From Streptomyces sp. NBC_01408 (lineage in GTDB: Bacteria; Actinomycetota; Actinomycetes; Streptomycetales; Streptomycetaceae), in NCBI RefSeq assembly GCF_026340255.1, contig NZ_JAPEPJ010000002.1, positions 186,001-250,000 of the forward strand: a stretch of DNA of 64,000 nt, in the 5' to 3' direction. The notes under the pieces are model-generated. The model saw nothing but the letters and a program-made list of their open reading frames with translations, was not told the origin of the DNA and searched no databases. How positions within the stretch are numbered: position 1 is the stretch's first letter; each line of letters starts with the position of its first letter. Both the position numbers and the translations under genes were made by a program. This document shows positions 52,779 through 62,328 of this stretch, in pieces.

Positions 52779-53663
52779 TCAGCCCCGGCCGTACGTGTGG
52801 AACCCGCGGCCGCTCTTGCGGCCCAGCAGCCCTGCCTGCACCATCCGCCGGAGCAACGGGGGCGGGGCGTACAGGGGTTCCTTGAACTCCTCGTACAGCG
52901 ATTCGGCGATCGCCGCGACGGTGTCCAGGCCGATCAGGTCGGCGAGCTTGAGCGGGCCCATCGGGTGGGCGCAGCCCAGTTCCATCCCCGCGTCGACGTC
53001 GGCGGGGGCGGCGAATCCCGATTCGGCCATGCGGATGGCCGAGAGGAGGTAGGGGACCAGCAGCGCGTTGACGACGAAGCCGGCCCGGTCCTGGGAGCGG
53101 ACCGTGGTCTTGCCGAGGGCGTCACGGGCGAAGGCCTCGACGGCGGCCAGCGTGTCCGCCGAGGTGTGCAGGGAGGAGACGACCTCCACCAGCGGCAGGA
53201 CGGGGACCGGGTTGAAGAAGTGCAGGCCCACCACCCGGTCGGCGCGGCCGGTGGCCATGCCGAGCCGCATGACCGGGATGGCGGAGGTGTTGGTGGCGAG
53301 GATCGCCTCCGGGTCCTCCACGGTCTTGTCGAGACGGGTGAAGACCTCCGTCTTCGCTTCGGGGTTCTCGGTGACGGCCTCGATGACGAGCTGCCGGTCG
53401 GCGAGGTCCTCCAGGTCGCCGGTGAAGACGAGCCGCGCCAGCGCGTCCTCGGCGGAGATCCGGTCGAGCTTGCCCCGCTGGACGGCGCGTTCCAGGGAGA
53501 CCGCGACCCGCTCCCGGGCGGCCCGGGCGGCGGTGGCGTCGGCCTCGGCGACGACCGTGTCGAGTCCGGCGCGGGCGCAGACCTCGGCGATGCCCGCGCC
53601 CATCTGGCCGCCGCCGACGACCCCGACGCGCTGGATGCGGGCCGGCCGCGCGGGCGCGTTCAC
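52779..53663 (-). CDS. 3-hydroxybutyryl-CoA dehydrogenase family protein
   Basis: The 294-residue enzyme has an N-terminal NAD fold GGGQMGAGIAEVCARAG, the catalytic region NTSAIPV and HFFNPVPVLPLVEVV, and a C-terminal dimer domain with GFVVNALLVPYL and MGPLKLADLIGLD. It oxidises 3-hydroxyacyl-CoA with NAD in fatty-acid or butyrate metabolism. GTG 53663 overlaps the malate synthase stop as GTGA, so the two are translationally coupled. Pairing with glyoxylate enzymes fits growth on acetate or short fatty acids. Confidence 0.9.
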   Translation of the reverse strand: MNAPARPARIQRVGVVGGGQMGAGIAEVCARAGLDTVVAEADATAARAARERVAVSLERAVQRGKLDRISAEDALARLVFTGDLEDLADRQLVIEAVTENPEAKTEVFTRLDKTVEDPEAILATNTSAIPVMRLGMATGRADRVVGLHFFNPVPVLPLVEVVSSLHTSADTLAAVEAFARDALGKTTVRSQDRAGFVVNALLVPYLLSAIRMAESGFAAPADVDAGMELGCAHPMGPLKLADLIGLDTVAAIAESLYEEFKEPLYAPPPLLRRMVQAGLLGRKSGRGFHTYGRG

Positions 53664-55258
53664 GCGTTCACCCGCACGGCGGCGCGGCGGACGAGGTGGC
53701 GGGTGTAGGCCTCGGGGGTGAAGAAGGCGGGCAGTTGCGCGGTGAGCGCGGTGTCCGCGAAGACCTCCCGGGCCTCGGTGGCCAGGGCTCGCGGATCCTC
53801 GGCCGCCAGGGCGGCGCATTCGGCGTCGAGGAGACGGGTGACGGTGGCCCGGTCCACGTGACCGTGGCGCAGCCACTGCCAGATCTGCACGCGGGCGATC
53901 TCGGCGGTGGCGGCGTCCTCCATCAGGCCGTACAGGGCCACGGCGCCGCTGCCGCGCAGCCAGGCGTCGAAGTAGCGCAGGGCCACGGCGATGTTGGAGC
54001 GGACGCCGTCCTGTGACGGGGGCGCGCCGATCCGGCGTACGGACAGCAGGTCGGCGGCGGTGACCTCGACGTCCTCGCGGGTCCGGTCCCGCTGGTCCGG
54101 CCGGTCGCCCAGCACCTGGCCGAAGACCTCGCGGCAGACGGGGACCAGGCCGGGGTGGGCGACCCAGGAGCCGTCGAAGCCGTCCTCGGCTTCCCGCTCC
54201 TTGTCGAGGCGGACCTTGGCGAGGGCCGCGGTGTTGGCTTCCGCGTCCCGGCTGGGGACGTGCGCGGCCATGCCGCCGATGGCGTGCGCGCCGCGCTTGT
54301 GGCAGGTGCGCACGAGGAGTTCGGTGTACGCCCGCATGAACGGGGCGGTCATGGTGACCTTGGCCCGGTCGGGCAGCTGGAAGTCGGTGCGGTGGCCGAA
54401 GGTCTTGATGAGGCTGAAGAGGTAGTCCCAGCGGCCCGCGTTGAGTCCCGCGCTGTGCTCGCGCAGTTCGTGGAGGATCTCCTCCATCTCGAAGGCGGCC
54501 GTGATCGTCTCGATGAGGACGGTGGCCCGGACGGTGCCCCGGGGGATGCCGAGGAGTTCCTGCGCGAGCAGGAAGACGTCGTTCCACAGGCGTGCCTCGT
54601 ACCGGTTCTCCAGCTTGGCGAGGTAGAAGTACGGGCCGTACCCGGCGTCGATCTGCCGCTGCGCGCAGTGGAAGAAGTACAGGCCGAAGTCCACCAGGGA
54701 CGCGGACACGGGCCGTCCGCCGATCTCCAGGTGCTCCTCGGTGAGGTGCCAGCCGCGGGGGCGGACCATGATGGTCGCGGGCCGTTCGCCGAGGCGGTAC
54801 TCCTTGCCCTCGGGGGTGGTGAAGTCGATGCGGCGCTCGATGGCGTCGAGCAGGTTGAGCTGGCCGCCGATGACGTTGTTCCAGGTCGGGGCGGTGGCGT
54901 CCTCGAAGTCGGCCATCCAGACCTGGGCGCCGGAGTTCAGGGCGTTGACGGCCATCCGGCGCTCCGGCGGGCCGGTGATCTCCACCCTGCGGTCGGTGAG
55001 GCCGGGCGCGGGTGGGGCGACCCGCCAGTGCGGGTCGTCGCGCAGGGCGCGGGTGGCGGGCGGGAAGTCGAGCGGGGTGCCGCCCGCGAGGTGGCCCGAG
55101 CGGCGGCGGCGCTCCTTGAGGACCTCCAGGCGGCGCTCGGCGAACGCGGCGTCGAGACGGCCGATGAACTCCAGGGCGGCGGGGGTCAGGATCTCCTCGT
55201 GGCGCTCACCCGGTGCGCCGAGGACCTGGACACTGCTGGTCAGGGGCGAGAGGGACAT
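53660..55258 (-). CDS. aceB: Malate synthase A
   Basis: The 532-residue enzyme condenses glyoxylate with acetyl-CoA to malate. It shows the malate synthase A pattern: a MADFEDATAPTWNN strand, MVRPRGWHLTEEH (catalytic Arg), TVLIETITAAFEMEEIL with acidic metal ligands, GRWDYLFSLIKTF, and the GSWVAHPGLV loop. ATG 55258 was chosen as the family start. It sits 103 bp behind aceA and is coupled to the dehydrogenase gene that follows, so the operon runs aceA-aceB-hbd or aceB-hbd. Location is cytoplasmic. Confidence 0.93.
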   Translation of the reverse strand: MSLSPLTSSVQVLGAPGERHEEILTPAALEFIGRLDAAFAERRLEVLKERRRRSGHLAGGTPLDFPPATRALRDDPHWRVAPPAPGLTDRRVEITGPPERRMAVNALNSGAQVWMADFEDATAPTWNNVIGGQLNLLDAIERRIDFTTPEGKEYRLGERPATIMVRPRGWHLTEEHLEIGGRPVSASLVDFGLYFFHCAQRQIDAGYGPYFYLAKLENRYEARLWNDVFLLAQELLGIPRGTVRATVLIETITAAFEMEEILHELREHSAGLNAGRWDYLFSLIKTFGHRTDFQLPDRAKVTMTAPFMRAYTELLVRTCHKRGAHAIGGMAAHVPSRDAEANTAALAKVRLDKEREAEDGFDGSWVAHPGLVPVCREVFGQVLGDRPDQRDRTREDVEVTAADLLSVRRIGAPPSQDGVRSNIAVALRYFDAWLRGSGAVALYGLMEDAATAEIARVQIWQWLRHGHVDRATVTRLLDAECAALAAEDPRALATEAREVFADTALTAQLPAFFTPEAYTRHLVRRAAVRVNA

Positions 55259-55361
55259 GCGGTTCTCCTCAGCGGGGGCGGTGGGTGCCCGAGGGGGAAG
55301 TCCCCCGGGCACCCGTCGGGAAGGGGCTGGCCGACGGGGCTAGCGGGGCCGGCGGGCGGGC

Positions 55362-56663
55362 TTAGTGGAACTGCTCTTCCTCGGTGGAGCCGGCGAGCGC
55401 GGTGGTGGAGGAGGCCGGGTTGACGGCGGTGGAGACCAGGTCGAAGTAGCCGGTGCCGACCTCGCGCTGGTGCTTGACGGCCGTGAACCCCTGGGCCTGG
55501 GCGGCGAACTCCCGCTCCTGGAGGTCCACGTACGCGGTCATGCCGTGCTCGGCGTAGCCGCGGGCCAGGTCGAACATGCCGTGGTTGAGGGAGTGGAAGC
55601 CGGCCAGGGTGATGAACTGGAAGCGGTAGCCCATCGCGCCGAGCTCCCGCTGGAACTTGGCGATCTGGTCGTCGTCCAGGGCCGCCTTCCAGTTGAAGGA
55701 GGGCGAGCAGTTGTAGGCGAGCATCTGGTCCGGGTACCGGGCGTGGATCGCCTCGGCGAACTCGCGGGCCTGCGCGAGGTCCGGGGTGCCGGTCTCGACC
55801 CAGATCAGGTCGGCGTACGGGGCGTAGGCGAGGCCTCGGGCGATGACCGGGGCCATGCCGTTGCGGACGCGGTAGAAGCCCTCCGCGGTGCGCTCGCCGG
55901 TCACGAACTGCGCGTCGCGCTCGTCGACGTCGCTGGTCAGCAGGTTCGCGGCGAGGGCGTCGGTGCGGGCGATGATGAGGGTCGGGGTGTCCGCGATGTC
56001 GGCGGCGAGGCGGGCCGCGTTGAGCGTGCGGATGTGCTGCGAGGTGGGGACGAGGACCTTGCCGCCGAGGTGGCCGCACTTCTTCTCGGAGGCCAGCTGG
56101 TCCTCGTAGTGGATGCCCGCCGCACCGGCCGCGATCATCGCCTTGGTCAGTTCGAAGGCGTTCAGCGGGCCGCCGAAGCCGGCCTCGGCGTCGGCGACGA
56201 TCGGGGCCAGCCAGTCGATCCCCCCGTCGGCCGAGCCGGTCGTGCCGCCTTCGGCGGTGGCGATCTGGTCGGCGCGCAGCAGGGCGTTGTTGATCCGGCG
56301 GACCACCTGCGGCACCGAGTTGACCGGGTAGAGGCTCTGGTCGGGGTAGGTGTGCCCGGCCTGGTTGGCGTCGGCCGCCACCTGCCAGCCGGACAGGTAG
56401 ATCGCCTGGAGTCCGGCCCGCACCTGCTGGACCGCCTGGCCGCCGGTCAGCGCGCCCAGCGCGTGGATGTAGTCCTGCTCGTGCAGCTGCCGCCACAGCC
56501 GCTCGGCGCCGCGCCGGGCGAGGGTGTGCTCCTCGCGGACGCTGCCCGAGAGCCGGACGACGTCCTGCGCGCTGTAGGTGCGCTCGATGCCCGCCCACCG
56601 GGGGTCGTCGGCCCATCGCCGCGCGAGCTGCTCTGCCGCCGCCGTCGTGTTCGCCTCTGCCAT
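55362..56663 (-). CDS. aceA: Isocitrate lyase
   Basis: The 433-residue enzyme splits isocitrate into glyoxylate and succinate. The catalytic loop KKCGH is present in [13 protein letters not shown], with [18 protein letters not shown] and [12 protein letters not shown] as flanking signatures. ATG 56663 was preferred; an in-frame ATG at 56681 adds six residues and is also plausible. The upstream region contains two copies of ATTGGCACNNNGTGCC and is shared with the RamB-like regulator gene, which transcribes the other way. Repression by that regulator is the expected control. Confidence 0.95.
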   Translation of the reverse strand: MAEANTTAAAEQLARRWADDPRWAGIERTYSAQDVVRLSGSVREEHTLARRGAERLWRQLHEQDYIHALGALTGGQAVQQVRAGLQAIYLSGWQVAADANQAGHTYPDQSLYPVNSVPQVVRRINNALLRADQIATAEGGTTGSADGGIDWLAPIVADAEAGFGGPLNAFELTKAMIAAGAAGIHYEDQLASEKKCGHLGGKVLVPTSQHIRTLNAARLAADIADTPTLIIARTDALAANLLTSDVDERDAQFVTGERTAEGFYRVRNGMAPVIARGLAYAPYADLIWVETGTPDLAQAREFAEAIHARYPDQMLAYNCSPSFNWKAALDDDQIAKFQRELGAMGYRFQFITLAGFHSLNHGMFDLARGYAEHGMTAYVDLQEREFAAQAQGFTAVKHQREVGTGYFDLVSTAVNPASSTTALAGSTEEEQFH

Positions 56664-56723
56664 GACCGTCACCGTTTCCATCCGTCGCTTGTCTTGCCAA
56701 TGAGCGGGGCATACGCCCTGCTG

Positions 56724-56739
56724 ATTGGCACTCTGTGCC
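56724..56739. promoter_or_regulatory. Operator-like motif ATTGGCACTCTGTGCC near aceA
   Basis: This imperfect palindrome lies 61 bp upstream of the aceA start. It matches a second copy at 56902-56917 (ATTGGCACCGAGTGCC) in 13 fixed positions around a free centre. A wider inverted pair TGCCAAT/ATTGGCA also spans 56695-56730. These are probable sites of one regulator on both sides of the promoter region. Confidence 0.55.
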
Positions 56740-56901
56740 TGTACCTGAGGTAAGACCGCCGGACCCGCCTGCGGGCCGAAGCTGAGCAATGCTGCCGAGC
56801 CGCTGGGTGGAACTGCCGGGATCACCGACATCAGGGCGTGAATCAGGCCTGGAAGTCCACCTCGGCTACCGGGTCCGGCGGGCCGCAGGACCGACTCTGA
56901 C

Positions 56902-56917
56902 ATTGGCACCGAGTGCC
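56902..56917. promoter_or_regulatory. Second ATTGGCACNNNGTGCC copy
   Basis: The centre here is the perfect inverted repeat TGGCAC-CGA-GTGCCA (56904-56918). The copy is 178 bp from the first, about 17 helical turns, and so could support looping across the aceA/regulator intergenic region. Confidence 0.55.
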
Positions 56918-56933
56918 ATCAAGGAGGTACATC

Positions 56934-56980
56934 TGCCAAGGTTTGCGAATCTTCGGCGGCCGTTTTGCCAAGGTTGCGAA
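56934..56980. promoter_or_regulatory. Direct repeat TGCCAAGG(T)TTGCGAA upstream of the RamB-like gene
   Basis: Copies at 56934-56949 (TGCCAAGGTTTGCGAA) and 56966-56980 (TGCCAAGGTTGCGAA) are 32 bp apart, three helical turns. The TTTGC core resembles the TTTGCAAA-type site described for RamB. Autoregulation is likely but inferred. Confidence 0.5.
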
Positions 56981-57041
56981 GCCCTGCTCGGGCACCTGCC
57001 CGCGTACTCTGACGTGGCACGGCGAGGAGGAGGGGACTGCG

Positions 57042-58457
57042 GTGAGCAAGACGTACGCGGGTGCGCGGCTGCGGCGGCTGCGCGAGGAGCGGCGGATGAC
57101 CCAGGCCGATCTGGCCCGGGTGCTCGCCATCTCCCCGAGCTACCTCAACCAGATGGAGCACGACTCGCGCCCGCTGACCGTGCCGGTGCTGCTGCGCCTC
57201 ACCGAGGCCTTCGGGGTCGATCCGGGCTTCTTCTCGGAGCGCGACACCAGCCGCATGGTCGCCGACCTGCGCGAGGCGCTCGCCAACGAGGTCGCCGAAG
57301 CCCGCGTCTCCTCCTCCGACCTGGCCGAACTGGCCACCCGGATGCCCGCGGTGGCCGCGGTCCTGCTGGACCTGGGCCGGCGCGGCCAGCTCCTGGCCGA
57401 GCGCCTCGCCGATGCCGCCGACGGCCGGGACGGCGTGGCCGATGCCCCGCGCTCACCCCACGAGGAGATCCGCGAGTTCTTCTACCGGCGGCAGAACTAC
57501 CTCCACGACACCGATCTCGCCGCCGAGGGCCTGGCCCGCGAGATCGGCATCCGCCCGGGGGACGTCGTCCACGCGCTGACCCGCCGGCTCGCCGACCGGC
57601 ACGGGATCCGGATCGCCGCGGACTCCGACCGGCTGCACCACTACGACGCCGGTGCACGCGTCCTGCACCTGTCGAACCGGCTCCGGCCGGGCCAGCAGGC
57701 CTTCCGGATGGCCACCCAGCTGGGCCTGATCGAGTACGGGGACGCGCTGGACCGGCTGGCCGCCGAGGACTTCCCCGTCGGCTCCCCCGCCCACGCCCTC
57801 GCGCGGATCGGCATCGCCAACTACTTCGCCGCGGCCCTGATCCTCCCGTACGCGGCCTTCCACACCGCCGCGGAGGAGTTCCGCTACGACATCGAGAGGC
57901 TCACCGACCACTTCGGCCTCGGCTACGAGACCGTCTGCCACCGCCTCAGCACCCTGCAACGCCCCAGGCTGCGCGGGGTGCCCTTCTCCTTCGTCCGGGT
58001 GGACCGGGCGGGGAACATGTCCAAACGGCAGTCGGCGACCGCGTTCCACTTCTCCCGCGCGGGCGGCACCTGCCCGCTGTGGAACGTGTACGAGGCCTTC
58101 GCGGCGCCGGGCCGCATCCACGTACAGGTGGCCGCCATGCCGGACGGGCAGCGCTACCTGTGGACCGCGCGCGCCGTCACCCGCCACCGCGGGGGCTGGG
58201 GCGAGCCCGGGAAGACCTTCGCCATCGGCCTCGGCTGCGAGATCCGCCACGCGTCCCGGCTCGTGTACGCCGACGGACTCGACCTCGACAACGCCGCGGC
58301 CGCCACCCCGATCGGGATGGGCTGCCGGCTCTGCGAGCGGCTGGACTGCCCGCAGCGGGCCGTCCCGCCGCTGGGCCGGGCGCTGACCGTGGACGAGAAC
58401 AGCAGCACCTTCATCCCGTACCCGGTCACGGGGAGCCCGGCCCCGGTCCGCGACTGA
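57042..58457 (+). CDS. RamB-like XRE-family regulator of short-chain fatty acid metabolism
   Basis: The 471-residue protein has an N-terminal XRE helix-turn-helix (RLRRLREERRMTQADLARV, SPSYLNQMEHDSRPL; about residues 8-63). An ImmA/IrrE-like central domain (about 145-290) follows, and then a C-terminal domain with a Cys cluster (CRLCERLDCPQRA). This is the architecture of RamB-type regulators, which repress glyoxylate-shunt genes. GTG 57042 follows GGAGGAGG. The gene diverges from aceA with repeat-rich DNA between, supporting direct control. Confidence 0.9.
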   Translation: MSKTYAGARLRRLREERRMTQADLARVLAISPSYLNQMEHDSRPLTVPVLLRLTEAFGVDPGFFSERDTSRMVADLREALANEVAEARVSSSDLAELATRMPAVAAVLLDLGRRGQLLAERLADAADGRDGVADAPRSPHEEIREFFYRRQNYLHDTDLAAEGLAREIGIRPGDVVHALTRRLADRHGIRIAADSDRLHHYDAGARVLHLSNRLRPGQQAFRMATQLGLIEYGDALDRLAAEDFPVGSPAHALARIGIANYFAAALILPYAAFHTAAEEFRYDIERLTDHFGLGYETVCHRLSTLQRPRLRGVPFSFVRVDRAGNMSKRQSATAFHFSRAGGTCPLWNVYEAFAAPGRIHVQVAAMPDGQRYLWTARAVTRHRGGWGEPGKTFAIGLGCEIRHASRLVYADGLDLDNAAAATPIGMGCRLCERLDCPQRAVPPLGRALTVDENSSTFIPYPVTGSPAPVRD

Positions 58458-58577
58458 CGCCTCGCATGCTCCGGCTGTGGGCGCGCGGAGCCGGGGGCGG
58501 GTGACGGCGTCTCCTCACCGCCGCAGGCGGGTGCCAGACATCGCGTCAGGACCGAAGTGCGCCTAGTTTGTCCAGGT

Positions 58578-59312
58578 ATGACGGGAAACTCTGACGGTTA
58601 CGGGCTTCCGGGGCGGCGCCGGCTCGTCCGGGCCGCGTTGACGGGGGTCGTCGCCGTGTGTGCCGGGTCGGTCTCCAGCCGCCCGGTCCTCTCGGCCGCC
58701 ACCTCCTCCGGGCCGAACAGCGCCCGCCCCGGCACGCCGCAATCGGCGTGGCGGGAGCTGAGTACGGGGAACCGGCGCTGGCGGACGATGCACGAGCGGC
58801 ACCCCGACGAGACGCAGGCCGTACGGCGGACCGTGGTGTCCGGGCAGCACCCCTTCGCCGTGATCCTGGGCTGCGTGGACTCCCGGGTCCCTCCCGAGCT
58901 GGTCTTCGACCAGGGGCTGGGTGACCTGCTGACGGTCCGTTCCGCGGGCTCGGTCCTGGACGAGGCGGTGCTGGCCAGCGTCACGTACGGGGTCCGGGAA
59001 CTGGGCATCCCGCTGGTCGTGGTGCTGGGGCACCAGTCGTGCGGGGCGGTGACAGCCGCCGTCCAGGCGGACGCGGCGGGCGGGCAGCTGCCCGGCCACA
59101 TGCAGTACCTGGCCGAGCAGATCCGCCCCGCGATCGACCACCAGCTGACGGGCGCGGCCCGCGTGGACGCCGCCATCACCGCGAACGTGCTGCTCGTCCG
59201 GTCCCGGCTGGCCGCGGAGCCCGAACTCGCCTCCAGGATCGCGGCCGGCACGCTCACCGCGGTCGGCGCGCGGTACCAGCTGACCGACCAGCGGGTGCGC
59301 CGACTCCACTGA
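58578..59312 (+). CDS. Secreted beta-class carbonic anhydrase
   Basis: The 244-residue protein has the beta-carbonic anhydrase zinc ligands Cys99 and the Asp101/Arg103 pair in GCVDSR, plus His152 and Cys155 in GHQSCGA. It interconverts CO2 and bicarbonate. The N-terminus (RRRLVRAALTGVVAVCAG) is a basic-hydrophobic export signal, possibly Tat-type, so the enzyme acts outside the membrane. ATG 58578 is preferred over 58557 for its start-site context and the signal. No inorganic carbon transporter is adjacent. Confidence 0.87.
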   Translation: MTGNSDGYGLPGRRRLVRAALTGVVAVCAGSVSSRPVLSAATSSGPNSARPGTPQSAWRELSTGNRRWRTMHERHPDETQAVRRTVVSGQHPFAVILGCVDSRVPPELVFDQGLGDLLTVRSAGSVLDEAVLASVTYGVRELGIPLVVVLGHQSCGAVTAAVQADAAGGQLPGHMQYLAEQIRPAIDHQLTGAARVDAAITANVLLVRSRLAAEPELASRIAAGTLTAVGARYQLTDQRVRRLH

Positions 59313-59329
59313 CCGCGCCACGGGGCCCC

Positions 59330-59340
59330 CACAGCACTAG
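59330..59340. repeat. Inverted copy of CTAGTGCTGTG
   Basis: CACAGCACTAG at 59330-59340 is the reverse complement of the motif at 21973-21983 and 46527-46537. It lies between the convergent carbonic anhydrase and TPR-protein genes, like a solo transposon end. A shorter version, CTAGTGCT, borders the element at 37058-37065. Confidence 0.5.
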
Positions 59341-59387
59341 CTCCCGCTCCGGACCGGTTCGGCAGCGCGGCCGTTCGCGTGCTCGCG

Positions 59388-61418
59388 TCAGGTGGACCAC
59401 GGGGACGGAAGGCGCGGGGCGGGGGCGTAGGCGCAGTAGGTGCCCGTGCGGATCGTGCGGTCGAGGTGGTCCCCGAGCGGCGGGGAGGTGTCGCGGAGGC
59501 GGGCGATGGCCTTGCGTACGGCCTGGGTGACGGCGGCGCGGGCGCGTTCGGAGGCCGCGCCGGCGTGTCGGTCGCGCCCGCCGAGCCCGACGGCCCGGGC
59601 GAGTTCGCCGATCAGGAAATCGCGTTCGAGCTCGGTCTGTTCCTGCCTGCCGATGTCGTGGTCGGCACGCGCATCGTCGATGTCCTCCTCGATCTCGGCG
59701 AGGCGCCTGCGGTACATCCGCTTGGCCCGGTCGTCCAAGAGGGGCCCCGCATCGCCGGTGCGGGCGAGCGCGCCGGCGGCGCCGGGGTCGTCGCTGTCGG
59801 CGGCGACGAGGTCGAGGACGTGGAACTCCCGGCCCGGCGCGGCAAGCAGCCGGGCGAGATGGTGCATGCCTTTGCTGTCGCGGACGGTCACGTGCCGGCC
59901 GTCGAAGACGACCCTCCAGTGGTCGCCCTCCCGGAGGAAGGTGTTCGGCTCGGTCATGGCCGGTTGCGAGCCGTCGGCCGCCGCCTCGGGCGCGTGCGCG
60001 ATCCGTTCGAGTTCGGTATGCGCCGCCTCCCGCTCCAGGGTCTCGGTCTGGAGGTTGCCCAGGGCGCGGTGGGCGTCCGCGAGGCGGAGCCGGCACTCGG
60101 CCGTCTCGTAAGGGGCACCGATCTCGTTCCAGGCACGGACGGCGTCGGTGAACCGCTCCGACGCACCGGCCGCATCGCCCTCGGAGAGCAGGACCTCGCC
60201 CCGTGCACGCAGAGCCGACGCTGCGAGCGCGTTGCTTTCGAAGCGGACGGCCACCTCCTCGAGCTCCTGGGCCGCGATCCGCGCAGTCTCCAGGTCGTCG
60301 CGGGCGACGGCGATCCTGACCTGCGCGTCCAGCAGTGGGGCCCGCCGCAGTCCGGAGGTGGGGGGCAGCTCCTTCGACGGCACCGGCCGTGGCCGGGTCA
60401 GCGCCTCACGGATCGAGGCGGCCGCCGTGTCGAGGTCGCCTTCGGCGAGCCGGACGAGCGAGAGCCCGGGTTCGGGGTCCCATCCGAGGCGGTGTGCGGC
60501 GAGCAGTGCCTCCGCCGCGCCTGTCAGGTCGCCGCGCCGCAGCCGGATCCGGCCCAGCTCCGTCAGCGGCCAGCCCAGCTCGCGCCGCACGTAGGGGCGC
60601 AGCTCGTCGCAGGCCAGCAGCACCTGCTGCTCGGCGTTCGCACACTGGCCGCGCAGGCGCAGGATCTCGGCCCGGTGCACCCGGCACCGGCCGTGCAGGC
60701 TGCCGATCGCGCTCGTGCGCGCCCACCGCTCCATCGCCTCGGTCCACTGCTCGGCCAGCTCGTACTGGGCCAGGCCCTGGAGTGCGCACACCAGCTCGCA
60801 GTAGACGACTCCGGTCGACAGCGGGTCGAGGTCGCCGGACATCGCCGCCGCACCGGCGTCCTCGAGGAGTTCCAGACCCCGCGGGACGTCTCCGTCGAGG
60901 ATCACCAGCCGTGCCTGGGCCACGCGCCCGATCGCGGCCGCGGCCGGATCGGTGCGCGAGCCGGTCTCGACCGCCCGTGCGGCCCATTCCCGGGCCGCGT
61001 CGAGATCGCCGCTGAGGAGGCGCTCGAAGGTGCGTACCACCGCGAGCCATGCGTGGGCGGGCGTCGTCGGCTCGGGGTCGAGGAGGCGTTCGGCGCGACG
61101 TAGCCAGCCCCGTACGGGCGCCATGAGCGCGGTGTCGAACAGCAGGTGCATGGCGACCTGTACGGCGGCTCCGGCCGCGCCGTTGTCCTCGCCGAGCCCG
61201 GACAACTCGCCGTGGACCCGCTCCCAGGTCTCGATCGCGACGTCGAGATGCCCCGCGGCATAAGCGACGCCCGCGAAGTCGGCGAGGTCCGCCGGGGCGA
61301 GCTCGCCCGCTTCCCGGGCCTCCTGGTAGCCGGCGTAGGCGTCCGCCCACGCGCCACCGGCCGCGGCGTTCCGCGCCCCCTCCACCAGCGCTCTTCCGTC
61401 GCCGGAGGCATGATTCAC
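59388..61418 (-). CDS. TPR-repeat protein with C-terminal regulator-like domain
   Basis: The 676-residue protein is almost all helical repeats up to about residue 480 (ADAYAGYQEAREAGELAPAD, then segments like GDLDAAREWAARAVETG and GDLTGAAEALLAAHRLG). After residue 495 comes a different domain containing WRVVFDGRHVTVRDSKGMHHLARLLAAPG and a charged helix series. That region resembles the tail of actinobacterial ATPase/LuxR-type regulators that have lost their ATPase part. GTG 61418 follows GGAAACTCC. It is divergent from an alpha/beta hydrolase gene and may regulate it. No DNA-binding helix-turn-helix is certain. Confidence 0.75.
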   Translation of the reverse strand: MNHASGDGRALVEGARNAAAGGAWADAYAGYQEAREAGELAPADLADFAGVAYAAGHLDVAIETWERVHGELSGLGEDNGAAGAAVQVAMHLLFDTALMAPVRGWLRRAERLLDPEPTTPAHAWLAVVRTFERLLSGDLDAAREWAARAVETGSRTDPAAAAIGRVAQARLVILDGDVPRGLELLEDAGAAAMSGDLDPLSTGVVYCELVCALQGLAQYELAEQWTEAMERWARTSAIGSLHGRCRVHRAEILRLRGQCANAEQQVLLACDELRPYVRRELGWPLTELGRIRLRRGDLTGAAEALLAAHRLGWDPEPGLSLVRLAEGDLDTAAASIREALTRPRPVPSKELPPTSGLRRAPLLDAQVRIAVARDDLETARIAAQELEEVAVRFESNALAASALRARGEVLLSEGDAAGASERFTDAVRAWNEIGAPYETAECRLRLADAHRALGNLQTETLEREAAHTELERIAHAPEAAADGSQPAMTEPNTFLREGDHWRVVFDGRHVTVRDSKGMHHLARLLAAPGREFHVLDLVAADSDDPGAAGALARTGDAGPLLDDRAKRMYRRRLAEIEEDIDDARADHDIGRQEQTELERDFLIGELARAVGLGGRDRHAGAASERARAAVTQAVRKAIARLRDTSPPLGDHLDRTIRTGTYCAYAPAPRLPSPWST

Positions 61419-61509
61419 GGAGTTTCCTTCGGTGCCGGGCGAATCGGTTACGGCGGTAAGGGTCCCGCTTACGCCTCCATGGTGAGCCACGACGGCAATG
61501 GAGGACATC

Positions 61510-62328
61510 ATGGACACCGTCACAGTGAACGACATCCAGCTGGAATACGAGATCCGCGGAAGCGGGGAGCCGGTCCTGCTCATCAGCCCGGTCCTCCCCG
61601 ACGGGTTCGTCCCGCTCGTCGCCGAGCCGGCGCTCAGCAAGCACTACCAGCTCATCCGCTACCACAAGCGGGGCTGGTGCGGCAGCACCCACACCCCCGG
61701 GCCGGTCGGCGTCGCCGATCATGCCGCCGACGCCCTCGCGCTCCTCGACCGCCTCGGCATCGACCGCGTCCACGTGGCCGGGCACTCGACCGGCGCGGCG
61801 GTCGCCGCCCAGCTCGCGCAGGACCGCCCCGACCGCGTCGTCACGGTCGCCCTGCTGGAGCTCACCCTGCTGTCGGTGCCCGCGGGCGAAGCGTTCTTCG
61901 CCCAGGTGGTGCCGGCGTTCGAGGCGTACGCCGACGGGGAGGCCGAACGCGCCGTCGGGCTGTTCCTGTCCGTCGCCGCCGGAATGGACCGGGAGCGCTG
62001 CCGGACCCTGCTCGACGCGCGCGTGCCGGGCAGCGTCATGCAGTCGCTCAAGGACGCCGACACGCTCTTCGGGATCGAGCTGCCCGCCCTGGCCGAGTGG
62101 CGCTTCGGCCCCGACGAGGCCGCTGCGATCCGCCAACCGGTTCTGTCCGTGCGGGGCGGCAACACCCAGCCCCTGTGGGTCGACGTCGCCGCGTTCCTCC
62201 GCGCGACCGTGCCCGACGTCGAGGACTGCGTCGTCGACGGCGTGGGCCACCTGCTCCACATCGAACGGTCCCGGCCGGTCGCCGAAGCCCTGTCCCGCTT
62301 CCTGGCCCGGCACCCGATCACGTCCTGA
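61510..62328 (+). CDS. Alpha/beta-fold hydrolase
   Basis: The 272-residue protein shows the alpha/beta hydrolase order: a GEPVLLISPVLPDGF oxyanion strand, nucleophile elbow GHSTGAA with Ser93, and the catalytic His in GVGHLLHIE near the C-terminus. It has no signal peptide. The acid residue is not certain. ATG 61510 was chosen because GGAGG at 61500-61504 precedes it; ATG 61498 is upstream in frame. It is divergent from the TPR regulator-like gene, a common arrangement, and its substrate is unknown. Confidence 0.85.
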   Translation: MDTVTVNDIQLEYEIRGSGEPVLLISPVLPDGFVPLVAEPALSKHYQLIRYHKRGWCGSTHTPGPVGVADHAADALALLDRLGIDRVHVAGHSTGAAVAAQLAQDRPDRVVTVALLELTLLSVPAGEAFFAQVVPAFEAYADGEAERAVGLFLSVAAGMDRERCRTLLDARVPGSVMQSLKDADTLFGIELPALAEWRFGPDEAAAIRQPVLSVRGGNTQPLWVDVAAFLRATVPDVEDCVVDGVGHLLHIERSRPVAEALSRFLARHPITS

